Notes: generated by a model from the sequence alone, not told the origin. DNA of 64,000 nt from JAVBRU01 sp031547595 (GCA_031547595.1 JAVBRU010000008.1:1-64000); one strand, 5' to 3'. Numbered from the stretch's first letter, positions 1-8,624 are shown. Made by a program: numbers and translations.

Positions 1-2
1 CC

Positions 3-800
3 CCCACCCCCACCCATGCGGATATCGCCAGTGCCGCCGCCAAGGCCGGCAAGCACATCTTCTGCGAAAAGCCGGTGGACCTGACCATTGAAAAAATCCT
101 GGCCACCCAAAAAGCCGTAGAAGAAGCAGGCGTCAAAATGCAGGTGGGCTTTAACCGCCGCTTTGACCACAACCATGGCCGCGTGCAGCAGCTTGCGGCA
201 AACGGCACACTCGGCAATGTGGAGCTGATCAAAATCACCTCCCGCGATCCCGAACCGCCCTCCCCCGCCTATGCCGCGTCCTCCGGCGGGCTGTATATCG
301 ACATGATGATCCACGATTTTGACATGGCGATGTTCCTGGCTGGCTGTGACGTGACGGAAGTGTACGCCATGGGCACGTGCCTGGTGAACCCCGAAATTGG
401 CAAAGCGGGCGATATCGACACCGCGATTGTTACGCTGACGTTTGAAAACGGCGCGCTCGGCGTGATTGACAACAGCCGCCGCGCCGCCTATGGCTATGAC
501 CAGCGGGTGGAAGTGTTTGGATCGCTCGGTATGGCCGCAGGCGAAAACGACGGCGATAGCACGGTGCGCGTATCCACCGCTGCGGGCGTTGTCAGCGACA
601 AGCCCCAGTATTTCTTCCTGGAGCGCTACATGGCCTCCTTCATCCTCGAAATGAAGCAGTTCTTTGACGCCATTGCAAATGACACCGCCGTACCCGTGGG
701 CATCCATGCGGGGCTCATGAGCGTGGTGCTGGCCAAGGCCGCCAAGAAATCCCTGGACGAACACCGCCCGGTAAAGATCGCCGAAATGCTGGAGGCGTGA
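3..800 (+). CDS. iolG: Inositol 2-dehydrogenase, 5' end missing
   Basis: The window edge removes the start; the frame is open from base 3 and 265 codons remain, against about 340 in the family, so roughly the first 75 residues (the NAD-binding GxGxxG part) are lost. The product should oxidise myo-inositol to 2-keto-myo-inositol with NAD in the cytoplasm. Seen here are the THADIA and FCEKPVD segments, whose EKP lysine is the conserved lysine of Gfo/Idh/MocA dehydrogenases, and a GFNRRFD segment after it. The stop is one base before iolB, and iolD and iolE follow, which makes the inositol assignment much firmer than the fold alone would. A scyllo-inositol or other polyol dehydrogenase of the same family is the alternative. 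Confidence 0.88.
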   Translation, partial: PTPTHADIASAAAKAGKHIFCEKPVDLTIEKILATQKAVEEAGVKMQVGFNRRFDHNHGRVQQLAANGTLGNVELIKITSRDPEPPSPAYAASSGGLYIDMMIHDFDMAMFLAGCDVTEVYAMGTCLVNPEIGKAGDIDTAIVTLTFENGALGVIDNSRRAAYGYDQRVEVFGSLGMAAGENDGDSTVRVSTAAGVVSDKPQYFFLERYMASFILEMKQFFDAIANDTAVPVGIHAGLMSVVLAKAAKKSLDEHRPVKIAEMLEA

Positions 801-801
801 G

Positions 802-1602
802 ATGGACGCCATCACACGCGCCACGGGGGAACACGCCTTTGGCTACACCCCCCTTGCCCAAATGAACGGCATCCATGCCGATATGCGGATGGACTGCGGC
901 ATTTTGCGCCTCAAAGCAGGCGATGTGCTGGAGGATACTGCCGCCCTCGAAAAAGCGTATTTGCTGGTGTCCGGCGAAGTGACATTTACTTATGGCGATA
1001 CATCCGCCACCGTATCCCGTGGCAACTGCTTTGACGAAGCGCCTACCGCACTGCATGTGGACCAAAACACCGCCGTCACGCTGACAGGCATCGGCGCGGA
1101 CAGTGAGGTTGTCATCCTGCGCACGGATAACAAAAAGGCCTTTGCCGCCAAGCTGTATCTGCCCCAAGATACGCCGGACGAGCACCGCGGCGCGGGGCTG
1201 ATGCGCGAAACCAGCACCCGCATCGTGCGCACCATTTTTGATTATAGCAATGCGCCCTATGCCAATCTGGTGCTGGGCGAAGTAATCGGCATGCCGGGAA
1301 AGTGGAGCAGCTATCCGCCGCACCACCACCCGCAGCCGGAGATCTACTACTACAAAACCAACCCTGCGCACGGCTTTGGCTATGCAGAGCTGGGCGAAGA
1401 CGTGGTGAAGGTACATAGCAACGACGCCGTGTTCATCGCGCCCGGGCTCACCCATCCGCACTGCACCGCACCGGGCTATGCGCTGTGGTATCTGTGGGCG
1501 ATCCGCCATCTGGAAGGCGCGCCCTACATCACCCCCACGTTCCTTCCCGAGCACCTGTGGGTGACAGAGAAAGACGCGCGCTTCTTTGGCGACGCACCGT
1601 AA
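802..1602 (+). CDS. iolB: 5-deoxy-glucuronate isomerase
   Basis: This 266-residue protein has the length and layout of IolB, a two-cupin enzyme that isomerises 5-deoxy-D-glucuronate to 2-deoxy-5-keto-D-gluconate, the fourth step of myo-inositol breakdown. The C-terminal cupin shows the metal-site segment HHHPQPEIYYY around residue 175 and a second histidine cluster THPHC near residue 217, followed by the aromatic ALWYLW strand typical of the family. It starts one base after the iolG stop and its own stop (TAA) is built into the AAGGAGG ribosome site of iolD, so the operon is tightly packed. No iolC or iolJ for the next steps is in view. Confidence 0.93.
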   Translation: MDAITRATGEHAFGYTPLAQMNGIHADMRMDCGILRLKAGDVLEDTAALEKAYLLVSGEVTFTYGDTSATVSRGNCFDEAPTALHVDQNTAVTLTGIGADSEVVILRTDNKKAFAAKLYLPQDTPDEHRGAGLMRETSTRIVRTIFDYSNAPYANLVLGEVIGMPGKWSSYPPHHHPQPEIYYYKTNPAHGFGYAELGEDVVKVHSNDAVFIAPGLTHPHCTAPGYALWYLWAIRHLEGAPYITPTFLPEHLWVTEKDARFFGDAP

Positions 1603-1612
1603 GGAGGACCCA

Positions 1613-3466
1613 ATGGAAAGAATCCGCCTCACTATGGCGCAGGCGCTGGTCAGATTCCTGGACGCGCAGTATGTAGAAATGGACGGCACCGAGCAGAAGT
1701 TTGTGAACAACATCTTTGGCGTGTTTGGTCACGGCTGCGTGGTAGGCGTCGGCCAAGCGCTATCCGAGGGCAGCCATGGCATTCGCTTTTTACAGGGCAA
1801 GAACGAGCAAAACATGGCACTGGCCGCCATGGCCTTTGCCAAGCAAAAGAACAGGCGCGAGATCATCCCCTGCGTGTCCAGCATCGGCCCCGGCGCGATG
1901 AACATGGTCACCGCCGCCGCTTGCGCCACGGCCAACCGTATTCCCCTGCTGCTGCTGCCCGGCGATACCTTTGCCTGCCGCCAGCCCGATCCCGTGCTGC
2001 AACAGGCCGAGTTTTTCACCTCCTTTGGCCAGAGCGTGACCGACGCCTTCAAAAGCGTATGCCACTACTTTGACCGCATCGAGCGCCCGGAGCAATTGAT
2101 GACCGCCGCGCTCCACGGTATGCGCGTACTCACCGACCCTGCCGCTACCGGCGCAGTCTGCCTGGCGCTGCCCCAGGATGTGGAGGGTGAGGCGTATAAT
2201 TATCCCCTCAGCTTCTTCCAAAAACGCGTGTGGCATATCGACCGCCGCTCCATGACGGACGGGCAGCTGCAGCGCGTGGTGAATATCCTGAAAGACGCCA
2301 AAAAGCCACTGTGCATCCTGGGCGGCGGCGTGCGCTACAGCGAAGCGGGCGATGCGCTGATGCAGTTTTGCGAGCAGTCCAATATCCCCTTTGCCGAAAC
2401 CCAGGCGGGCAAGGGCACGCTGCCCTGGCCGCACCCGCTGAACCTCGGCGGTATCGGCGTCACCGGCGGCCAGGCCGCCAATGTGATAGCCAAGGATGCC
2501 GATGTGATCCTCGCCGTGGGTACGCGCCTGACGGATTTCACCACCTGCTCCAAATGGCTATTCAAGGAAAACGCAAAATTGATCGCCCTCAACATCTGCC
2601 CCTTTGACGCCATTAAAATGGATGCCGAGCCGATCATTTGCGATGCGCGCGCCGGGCTTGAAGCGCTTGCCGCAGCCATGCCGGATTATCAGAGCAGCTA
2701 CACCACCGAGGTCGCCGCCGCGCGGGACGCATGGCTGAATATCGCCGATGCCTATTATGCGCAGGAGTGCGAAGCCGGCCTGTCCCAGACCCGCGTTTTG
2801 GGCGAAATCAACCGCTTTATGCAGCTTCAGGACATCGCGGTGGGCAGCGCCGGCAGCCTGCCGGGCGATATGCAGCGCCTGTGGCGCGCGGGCGATCCCG
2901 GCACCTACCACATGGAATACGGCTTTAGCAACATGGGCTATGAAATCAACGGCGCACTGGGCGTCAAGCTGGCCGCGCCGGGTCAAGAGGTCTATGCCTT
3001 CTTTGGCGATGGCACCTACCTGATGGCGCACAGCGAGATGTTCACCTGCGTGCAGGAAGGGCTGCGCGTGCATTTCTGCCTGTTTGACAACGCGGGCTGG
3101 GGCTGCATCGAAAATCTGCAAAACAACCAGGGCAACGATACCTTTGGCACGGTGTTCCGCGCGCGAAATCCGCAGTCCGGCGCGCTGGACGGCGCAGCAC
3201 TGCCCATTGATTTTGCCGCCAATGCCGCCGCCTATGGGCTCAAGGCTTACACCATCCGCACGATTGACGAACTGCGCTCTGCGCTTCAGGATGCTCTCAC
3301 CCAGCCGCTGCCCGTATTGTACGACATCAAGGTGCTGCCCGGCAGCATGACCCCCGGCTTTGACAGCTGGTGGCGCGTGGGCGTGGCGGAGGTATCCACC
3401 CAGCCGCGCGTTCAGGTCGCCTATGACGCCATGCAAACCGAAATAAAGAAGACAAGAGATTATTAA
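1613..3466 (+). CDS. iolD: 3D-(3,5/4)-trihydroxycyclohexane-1,2-dione hydrolase
   Basis: A 617-residue thiamine-diphosphate enzyme that opens the ring of the diketone made by IolE to give 5-deoxy-glucuronate. The three-domain layout of the acetolactate-synthase superfamily is visible: an N-terminal pyrimidine-binding domain with an early Gln/Glu-rich GKNEQNMA segment near residue 60, a middle domain, and the C-terminal diphosphate site FFGDGTY around residue 463 followed by the FDNAG asparagine. I start it at the ATG at 1613, five bases behind AAGGAGG (1601-1607), rather than at 1586, which would overlap iolB and lacks a ribosome site. Its position between iolB and iolE fixes the function. 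Confidence 0.94.
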   Translation: MERIRLTMAQALVRFLDAQYVEMDGTEQKFVNNIFGVFGHGCVVGVGQALSEGSHGIRFLQGKNEQNMALAAMAFAKQKNRREIIPCVSSIGPGAMNMVTAAACATANRIPLLLLPGDTFACRQPDPVLQQAEFFTSFGQSVTDAFKSVCHYFDRIERPEQLMTAALHGMRVLTDPAATGAVCLALPQDVEGEAYNYPLSFFQKRVWHIDRRSMTDGQLQRVVNILKDAKKPLCILGGGVRYSEAGDALMQFCEQSNIPFAETQAGKGTLPWPHPLNLGGIGVTGGQAANVIAKDADVILAVGTRLTDFTTCSKWLFKENAKLIALNICPFDAIKMDAEPIICDARAGLEALAAAMPDYQSSYTTEVAAARDAWLNIADAYYAQECEAGLSQTRVLGEINRFMQLQDIAVGSAGSLPGDMQRLWRAGDPGTYHMEYGFSNMGYEINGALGVKLAAPGQEVYAFFGDGTYLMAHSEMFTCVQEGLRVHFCLFDNAGWGCIENLQNNQGNDTFGTVFRARNPQSGALDGAALPIDFAANAAAYGLKAYTIRTIDELRSALQDALTQPLPVLYDIKVLPGSMTPGFDSWWRVGVAEVSTQPRVQVAYDAMQTEIKKTRDY

Positions 3467-3486
3467 TTCAAGGAGGCGTTCCTACC

Positions 3487-4383
3487 ATGCTGGATCCTCA
3501 AAAAGTGCGTCTGGGCATCGCGCCCATCGGTTGGACCAATGACGACCTGCCCGATCTGGGCGGCGAAAACACCTTTGAGCAGTGCGTCAGCGAAATGGCG
3601 CTGGCAGGCTTCAAGGGCAGCGAAATCGGCAACAAATACCCGCAGGACGTGGCCGTACTCAAGCATAAGCTGGACGTTCGCGGCCTGACCATCTGCAACG
3701 CCTGGTTCTCCAGCCTCTTTCTCAGCGAGCCGTACGAGAACACCATCCAGGCCTTCATCGCGCACCGCGACAGGCTGCACGCCCTTGGCGCGCGCGTGAT
3801 TGGCGCCAGCGAACAGGGCAACTCCATCCAGGGCAAGGACATCAACATCTTTGGCGCGCAAAAGCCTGTGTATACCAAAGAGCAGTGGGCGCTGATCGCC
3901 AAGGGTTATAACGAAATGGGCGCGCTGGCCAAGGAAAAGGGCATGACCCTTACCTGCCACCACCACATGGGCACCGGCGTGCAGACCGCAGAGGAAATTG
4001 ACACCTTCATGAGCCTTGTCGATCCCGATCTCGTTTTTCTGCTCTTTGACAGCGGCCACCTCACCTTTGCCGGCATTGATCCTCTGCCCATCCTTCGCAA
4101 GTACATCACCCGCATCCGCCATGTGCACCTCAAGGATGTGCGCCAGGATGTACGCGCCAGAGCGCAAAAAGAGGGCTGGTCCTTCCTCACCGCCGTCAGA
4201 AACGGCGTGTTCACCGTACCCGGTGATGGCGATGTGGACTTTGCCCCGATCTTTGACGTGCTGGAGCAGGCGGGCTATGAGGGCTGGGTGGTCGTGGAGG
4301 CCGAGCAAGACCCCGCCAAGGCCAATCCCTTCGAATACGCCGTGAAAGCACGCAAGTATATTGCGCAGGCGACGGGGCTTTGA
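3487..4383 (+). CDS. iolE: myo-Inosose-2 dehydratase
   Basis: A 298-residue TIM-barrel protein of the xylose-isomerase-like (AP endonuclease 2) family. IolE removes water from 2-keto-myo-inositol to give the cyclic diketone used by IolD and needs a divalent metal. The family opening IAPIGWTNDD is present at residues 9-18, with GGEN and the EIGNKYP segment after it; metal-site residues are suggested by CHHHMGTG near residue 158, DSGHL near 193 and the VEAEQD segment near the C-terminus. It has its own AAGGAGG ten bases before ATG. It is the last gene of the operon, and a two-hairpin repeat follows directly behind its stop. Confidence 0.94.
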   Translation: MLDPQKVRLGIAPIGWTNDDLPDLGGENTFEQCVSEMALAGFKGSEIGNKYPQDVAVLKHKLDVRGLTICNAWFSSLFLSEPYENTIQAFIAHRDRLHALGARVIGASEQGNSIQGKDINIFGAQKPVYTKEQWALIAKGYNEMGALAKEKGMTLTCHHHMGTGVQTAEEIDTFMSLVDPDLVFLLFDSGHLTFAGIDPLPILRKYITRIRHVHLKDVRQDVRARAQKEGWSFLTAVRNGVFTVPGDGDVDFAPIFDVLEQAGYEGWVVVEAEQDPAKANPFEYAVKARKYIAQATGL

Positions 4384-4389
4384 GGACGG

Positions 4390-4450
4390 GGTACGCTGAG
4401 GGCTACTCGCCCTCAGACTCCCCGGCAGGGATCAGTGATCCCTGCACCCC
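4390..4450 (+). repeat. Two-hairpin 3' repeat, copy A
   Basis: Seven bases behind the iolE stop lies GGTACG, then a perfect 8-bp stem CTGAGGGC/GCCCTCAG with a 5-base loop (4396-4416), a C-rich linker, and a perfect 9-bp stem GCAGGGATC/GATCCCTGC with an AGT loop (4425-4445), closing with ACCCC. The same architecture recurs behind the amidohydrolase, the LysM protein and the epimerase. The distal stem is followed by ACTTTTG, so weak terminator activity is possible, but other copies carry a separate terminator. Confidence 0.85.
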
Positions 4451-4480
4451 ACTTTTGTATACAATACAGCTGATTGCGTG

Positions 4481-5257
4481 CTAAGAGCCGGTGGATTTGT
4501 AGCGGCGAAGCCCAAACCTAAAAAATGCATAGCTTGGGATGAGAAACAATACGTCCAGGAGCGGAAGCAGCATGTACAATGCGCTCCGCTCTTTTTCTAT
4601 CAGGTACAGCAGCGGATAATATTGAAACAGCGCCATGGGGATTACAAATGTGAGGAACATCAGCACACCCTTGCCGTATACCGAGAACGGATAGCGCCCA
4701 AACTGATGGCCGCCGTACGTAAAGAAATTGAAAAACTCCAGCCCCTCCACCGTGAAGAACGCGCAGGCCGCAAAGACCAGAAACAGCGCAAAGAACACCA
4801 CGCTGCCGCACAGGATCATCAGACACAGTGTAATGATTCTGTCCCACGTCCATATCACGCTGCTTTGCGGAATGGCTATCACCAGCACCACCACGGCCTG
4901 CAAAAGCAAGCCCAGCCGCGTGAAATCTATATTGGGGATCAGCACCTGCAAAAAAACACTCCGCGGCCACACCAGCGCACGGTCAAACGCGCCATTGCCC
5001 AGCATTCTGGGGAAGACCGCAAACCCGCCGCCCAGCAGCTGCCCCATCGCAAACGCCATCGTCACCACCGCAAAGCACAGTAGCGTTTGCCCATACGTAA
5101 AGCCCTCCACGGCGTTAAAGCGCGTGAACATAAAATGCACCGCAAAGAACGATGTGAAAGACGTTATAAACTGCCCCAGCAGGGTCAAAAAGAAAGACAA
5201 CTTATACTGCATCTGGCTTTTGATGGGCAATGCCAGAAAACGTCCGTAAAACCGCAT
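4481..5257 (-). CDS. ABC-2 type permease, second subunit
   Basis: A 258-residue integral membrane protein with about six hydrophobic helices (for example around residues 20-42, 55-80, 110-135, 140-170 and 220-245). It resembles the paired ABC-2 permeases of clostridial exporters in the daunorubicin-export group, here working with the permease and ATPase upstream. I start it at the ATG at 5257, behind GGGGGG; an in-frame start six codons earlier would overlap the upstream gene. Only one base separates this ATG from the stop of the preceding permease, so the two are surely co-translated. The exported substrate cannot be told from sequence. Confidence 0.8.
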   Translation of the reverse strand: MRFYGRFLALPIKSQMQYKLSFFLTLLGQFITSFTSFFAVHFMFTRFNAVEGFTYGQTLLCFAVVTMAFAMGQLLGGGFAVFPRMLGNGAFDRALVWPRSVFLQVLIPNIDFTRLGLLLQAVVVLVIAIPQSSVIWTWDRIITLCLMILCGSVVFFALFLVFAACAFFTVEGLEFFNFFTYGGHQFGRYPFSVYGKGVLMFLTFVIPMALFQYYPLLYLIEKERSALYMLLPLLDVLFLIPSYAFFRFGLRRYKSTGS

Positions 5258-5258
5258 A

Positions 5259-6062
5259 TTATCCCCCCTGCACAATCACTTTTTTCATGGCGCGGCGCAT
5301 GGCAACAAGCCCTGTCAGCACCAGCGCCGCCAGCCAGAACACCTGAAAGCCAATTCCTTTTGCAGCATCCATGCCCGCAATATTGCCGCTGTAAATGCGC
5401 AGCGGCATATTCTGCATTGCCGCAAAGGGCAGCCACTGAATAATGTTCAAAACGGGCTGCGGAAAGAACGGCAAGGGAATCAGGCTGCCGGACAAGAAAG
5501 TCGTCACCGCCGTCACAATCACCCGGACGCCCCTTTGCGCCAGCGTGTAAAAGAGTGAAACGTACATCAGCATGGCGAACGCCACCACAACGCCCACCGC
5601 CAGCACAGCGGAAAGCAAAAACAGCAGCATTTGCCCCACATCCGGCGGCAGAGCCATTCTGTACGGCTGCGGCATGATAAACGCCAGCAGCAGTGCCGGG
5701 GCGCAGTTGACCACCGTGAAAGATATGCGGTTGGCCGCCGATTGCCCAAACCAGCGACCATACAGGCTGGCCGGGCGCACCAGCTCATACGCAATCGCGC
5801 CGCCGCTGATTGCCGCATAAATATCCCCGTCTTGAAAGACCACCGAGAACAGCACCAGCAGGATTTCCTGCATCCACAGGTACGAAACAGTCTCAGAAAA
5901 AGTCATCGGAAAGGCTGCCGGGTCGGCGCGGTAAAACGCCGCAAACGCCAGGATTTCCATGATGCCCCATGCAAACCGTGCAAGAATCTCCCCCACCAGC
6001 ACGGAGCGGTACTGCAAATTATTGATAAAGCGTATCCGGAATATCGATAAATACGTCCTCAT
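5259..6062 (-). CDS. ABC-2 type permease, first subunit
   Basis: A 267-residue membrane protein with six predicted hydrophobic segments and an amphipathic N-terminus (MRTYLSIFRIRF). It resembles the other ABC-2 permease in this cluster in size and layout and is likely its heterodimer partner. The stop of the ATPase gene and this ATG share the four bases ATGA (6059-6062), the classical sign of translational coupling. With the ATPase and the second permease it forms a complete exporter. Substrate unknown; lipid, peptide or antibiotic export are all possible for this family. Confidence 0.8.
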   Translation of the reverse strand: MRTYLSIFRIRFINNLQYRSVLVGEILARFAWGIMEILAFAAFYRADPAAFPMTFSETVSYLWMQEILLVLFSVVFQDGDIYAAISGGAIAYELVRPASLYGRWFGQSAANRISFTVVNCAPALLLAFIMPQPYRMALPPDVGQMLLFLLSAVLAVGVVVAFAMLMYVSLFYTLAQRGVRVIVTAVTTFLSGSLIPLPFFPQPVLNIIQWLPFAAMQNMPLRIYSGNIAGMDAAKGIGFQVFWLAALVLTGLVAMRRAMKKVIVQGG

Positions 6063-7033
6063 ATGCGGTACTCCTTGTACAGCGCCGCCACCATTTCTTC
6101 GGCTGTGATGCCGGAAACAGACACATCCCGCAGCTCCGTCTGCGCGGCAAAGTGCGTAATAGCGTCCGAAACAGAGACTTCCAAGGGATTGAATGCCGCC
6201 GTCATGCGCCCTTCTTTGGCTTCCAGAAGCGTCATTCCCCGCCCCAAGTCAGGCGCTTTGCCGCTGTATTCCACAACCAAAGTTTTGCGCACAGACGAGC
6301 GGGTTTTCAGCTCTGTCAGGCTGCCGTCCAGTAAAATTCTCCCTTTCCCGATCAGCAGAATGCGCTCTGTCAGCGCCTCAATATCCTGCATGTCATGCGT
6401 GGTCAAAATCACCGTGGTGCCGCGCTCGGCATTCAGCTTCTTGATAAACTGGCGCACCGCGATTTTGGATACGGCATCTAAGCCAATAGTCGGCTCGTCC
6501 AGGAACAGGATGCGCGGGCTATGCAGCAGCGAAGCTGCAATTTCACAGCGCATGCGCTGCCCAAGGCTGAGTGTGCGGGTAGGCGTTTTTAATAGCTCGC
6601 CCAAATCCAAAAGTGCCGTCAGCTCGTCCAAATTGCGCTGATAGAGAGTGCTCTCCACCTTATACATGTCCCTGATAATTTCAAAGCTGTCAATCACCGG
6701 CACATCCCACCACAGCTGGCTGCGCTGGCCAAACACCACGCCAATCTCCCGCACATGCGTGATTCTCTCCTTCCATGGCGTGCGGCCGTTGATGTCGCAT
6801 GTGCCGCTGTCCGCCGTCAAGATTCCGCACATGATTTTGATGGTGGTGCTCTTGCCCGCGCCGTTGGGGCCGATATAACCTACCATTTCGCCGTCATTGA
6901 TGGTGAAGCTGACCTCCTTCAGCGCGTGCACCACCTCATACTCGCGCGAAAAAAGCGCCTTGACGGCATGGCGAAACCCCGCCGGACGCTTCGCAACGCG
7001 GAAAGACTTGCTGATATTTTCTACTGCGATCAT
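6059..7033 (-). CDS. ABC transporter ATP-binding protein
   Basis: A 324-residue ABC ATPase with every expected motif: Walker A GPNGAGKST at residues 55-63, the Q-loop region FGQRSQLWWDVP near 101-112, signature LSLGQ at 155-159, Walker B ILFLDEPT at 175-182 and the switch histidine in TTHDM near 213. The SQLWWD segment and the C-terminal extension of about 90 residues are typical of ATPases that serve ABC-2 permease pairs. It opens the exporter operon; the ATG follows GAAGGGAGA. The promoter at 7075-7103 (reverse) gives it a leader of about 35 bases. Confidence 0.9.
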   Translation of the reverse strand: MIAVENISKSFRVAKRPAGFRHAVKALFSREYEVVHALKEVSFTINDGEMVGYIGPNGAGKSTTIKIMCGILTADSGTCDINGRTPWKERITHVREIGVVFGQRSQLWWDVPVIDSFEIIRDMYKVESTLYQRNLDELTALLDLGELLKTPTRTLSLGQRMRCEIAASLLHSPRILFLDEPTIGLDAVSKIAVRQFIKKLNAERGTTVILTTHDMQDIEALTERILLIGKGRILLDGSLTELKTRSSVRKTLVVEYSGKAPDLGRGMTLLEAKEGRMTAAFNPLEVSVSDAITHFAAQTELRDVSVSGITAEEMVAALYKEYRI

Positions 7034-7074
7034 CTGCCTGTTCTCCCTTCATTGGTTGCAAGACAAGTTGGTTC

Positions 7075-7103
7075 AGTATAGTGCAAGCAGCGCATTGTGT
7101 AAA
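7075..7103 (-). promoter_or_regulatory. Sigma-A type promoter of the ABC exporter operon
   Basis: On the reverse strand TTTACA (7098-7103) and TATACT (7075-7080) are separated by exactly 17 bases and lie about 42 bases before the ATPase start codon. Each box differs from consensus at one position. Confidence 0.65.
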
Positions 7104-7185
7104 ATTGTATATATAGGTGCCAGATAGCTTGAGCACCTCATTACGAAAAAAGAACTCTCTCAAACGCCTTTTTTCATTAAAATGC

Positions 7186-7214
7186 TTGACAGTTTGGCAT
7201 TTTCACCATATTAT
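7186..7214 (+). promoter_or_regulatory. Strong promoter far upstream of the amidohydrolase
   Basis: TTGACA (7186-7191), 17 bases, TATTAT (7209-7214). It lies about 150 bases before the next start codon and a second, independent promoter sits between, so it may drive a short leader or small RNA that ends at the hairpin at 7256-7279. An AT-rich stretch follows the -10 box. Confidence 0.55.
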
Positions 7215-7255
7215 ATATATACTATCGATTTGAAGAATCCATGGGGCCTTGTTTT

Positions 7256-7279
7256 CTTCTGTCATGCAGAAGGCTTTTT
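7256..7279 (+). terminator. Possible small terminator or attenuator
   Basis: CTTCTG (7256-7261) and CAGAAG (7267-7272) form a 6-bp stem with a 5-base loop followed by GCTTTTT. The stem is short, so termination would be weak. It lies between the two promoters at 7186 and 7301. Confidence 0.35.
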
Positions 7280-7300
7280 CATTTTGAACAAAAGGAAAAC

Positions 7301-7329
7301 TTGACAGTCCCTCTCCGTTTCGATATGAT
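7301..7329 (+). promoter_or_regulatory. Consensus promoter of the amidohydrolase gene
   Basis: TTGACA (7301-7306), a 17-base spacer and TATGAT (7324-7329): the -35 box is perfect and the -10 box has one mismatch. Transcription should start near 7336, only about 30 bases before the ATG at 7366, which leaves just room for the AAAGGAG ribosome site. Confidence 0.8.
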
Positions 7330-7365
7330 GAAAGCAAATCACACAGAAGCAAAGGAGATTCTTTT

Positions 7366-8502
7366 ATGCTCATTCAAAACGCCACCATTTTTGACGCCAT
7401 CCACGAAGAGCCCTTCCAGGCAGACATTCTGGTAAAGGACGGCAAGATCGCTGCCATCGGGCAAGCCTTGCCCGCAGACGGAGAGACAATAGACGCTGCC
7501 GGTCTGTCTGTTTTTCCCGGTTTTATTGACGCGCACAGCCACCTGGGCCTGGACGGCGACGGCATTGGCTATGAAGGCCGCGATTATAACGAAATGAACG
7601 ATATCTGCGCCCCGCACCTGCGTGGCATTGACGGATTCAAGCCCAATCAGCCCTCCATGCGCGAGGCCGCGCTGGCGGGCGTCACCTGCGTATGCACCGG
7701 CCCCGGCAGCGCGAATGTGCTGGGCGGCACGTTTGTGGCCGTCAAAACAGTGGGCATGCGCGCCGACAAAATGATCGTGAAAAACCCCATCGCCATGAAA
7801 TGCGCCTTTGGCGAAAACCCCAAGCGCTGCTATGCGGACAAGGGCGATTCCTCGCGCATGACCACTGCCGCCAAGCTGCGCGAAATGCTGTTCAAGGCGC
7901 GCGAATACAAGGCCAAGAAGGAAGCCGCAGCAGACGACGCCAGCAAGCTGCCCGGCTTTGACATGAAGATGGAGGCGCTGATCCCCGTACTCAACAAAGA
8001 AATCCCGCTCAAAGCGCATGCCCACGCCACGGAAGACATCTTTACCGCGCTTCGCATCGCCCGCGAGTTTGACGTGGACATCACCCTGGAACACGTGACC
8101 GAAGGGCACCTCATCGCTGAGGAGCTGGCGGAAGAGAACGTGCCTGTGGCCGTTGGCCCCTCCCTTGGCAGCGCCAGCAAGTTTGAGCTGCGCAACAAGA
8201 GCTTCGTAACCCCCGGCGTGCTCAGCAAGGCCGGACTTCGCGTATCCATCATCACAGACGCACCCGTCATCCCCCAGGAATATCTGCCCCTTTGCGCCGG
8301 ATTGGCCGTCAAAAGCGGCATGGATAAATTCGCCGCGCTGCAGGCCATCACCATCAATCCCGCGCTGCACGCCGGCATTGCTGACCGCGTAGGCTCCATC
8401 GAAGTGGGCAAGGATGCCGACCTGGTGTTGACAGACGGCTGTCCCTTTGAGGTGAGCACCACCGTGAAAGCCGTATATGTGGACGGAAAACTGGTGAAGT
8501 AG
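7366..8502 (+). CDS. Imidazolonepropionase-like metal-dependent amidohydrolase
   Basis: A 378-residue cytoplasmic hydrolase with the two-part fold of the amidohydrolase superfamily: a small beta-sandwich formed by both ends and a TIM barrel. The first metal motif is HSH (residues 57-59) in PGFIDAHSHLG; further ligands are likely in KAHAHA, LEHVTEGH and the ITDAP aspartate. The VxDGKIAAIG segment near residue 23 and the DADLVLTDG ending are standard for the family. It is transcribed alone from its own promoter, so context does not name the substrate; a dipeptide, hydantoin or imidazolone ring are family possibilities. No hut genes are nearby, arguing against true HutI. Confidence 0.82.
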   Translation: MLIQNATIFDAIHEEPFQADILVKDGKIAAIGQALPADGETIDAAGLSVFPGFIDAHSHLGLDGDGIGYEGRDYNEMNDICAPHLRGIDGFKPNQPSMREAALAGVTCVCTGPGSANVLGGTFVAVKTVGMRADKMIVKNPIAMKCAFGENPKRCYADKGDSSRMTTAAKLREMLFKAREYKAKKEAAADDASKLPGFDMKMEALIPVLNKEIPLKAHAHATEDIFTALRIAREFDVDITLEHVTEGHLIAEELAEENVPVAVGPSLGSASKFELRNKSFVTPGVLSKAGLRVSIITDAPVIPQEYLPLCAGLAVKSGMDKFAALQAITINPALHAGIADRVGSIEVGKDADLVLTDGCPFEVSTTVKAVYVDGKLVK

Positions 8503-8514
8503 GGGGAATACGAT

Positions 8515-8575
8515 GGGTACGCTGGGGGCTTCTCGCCCCCAGACCCCCGGCAGGAGATTTCATCTCCTGCACCTC
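8515..8575 (+). repeat. Two-hairpin 3' repeat, copy B
   Basis: Twelve bases behind the amidohydrolase stop: GGTACG, stem CTGGGGGC/GCCCCCAG with loop TTCTC (8522-8542), linker, stem GCAGGAGAT/ATCTCCTGC with a 3-base loop (8550-8570), ACCTC. Compared with copy A both stems have changed on both sides, keeping perfect pairing. A separate intrinsic terminator follows ten bases later, so the repeat is not needed for termination here. Confidence 0.85.
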
Positions 8576-8584
8576 GGTATAAAA

Positions 8585-8624
8585 TAAAAAACCTGCTTAC
8601 GTTGTAAAGAAAGCAGGTTTTTTT
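8585..8624. terminator. Bidirectional terminator
   Basis: AACCTGCTT (8589-8597) pairs with AAGCAGGTT (8611-8619); the stem is flanked by an A run on the left and TTTTT on the right, so it can end both the amidohydrolase transcript and the converging nrdR transcript. Confidence 0.85.
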
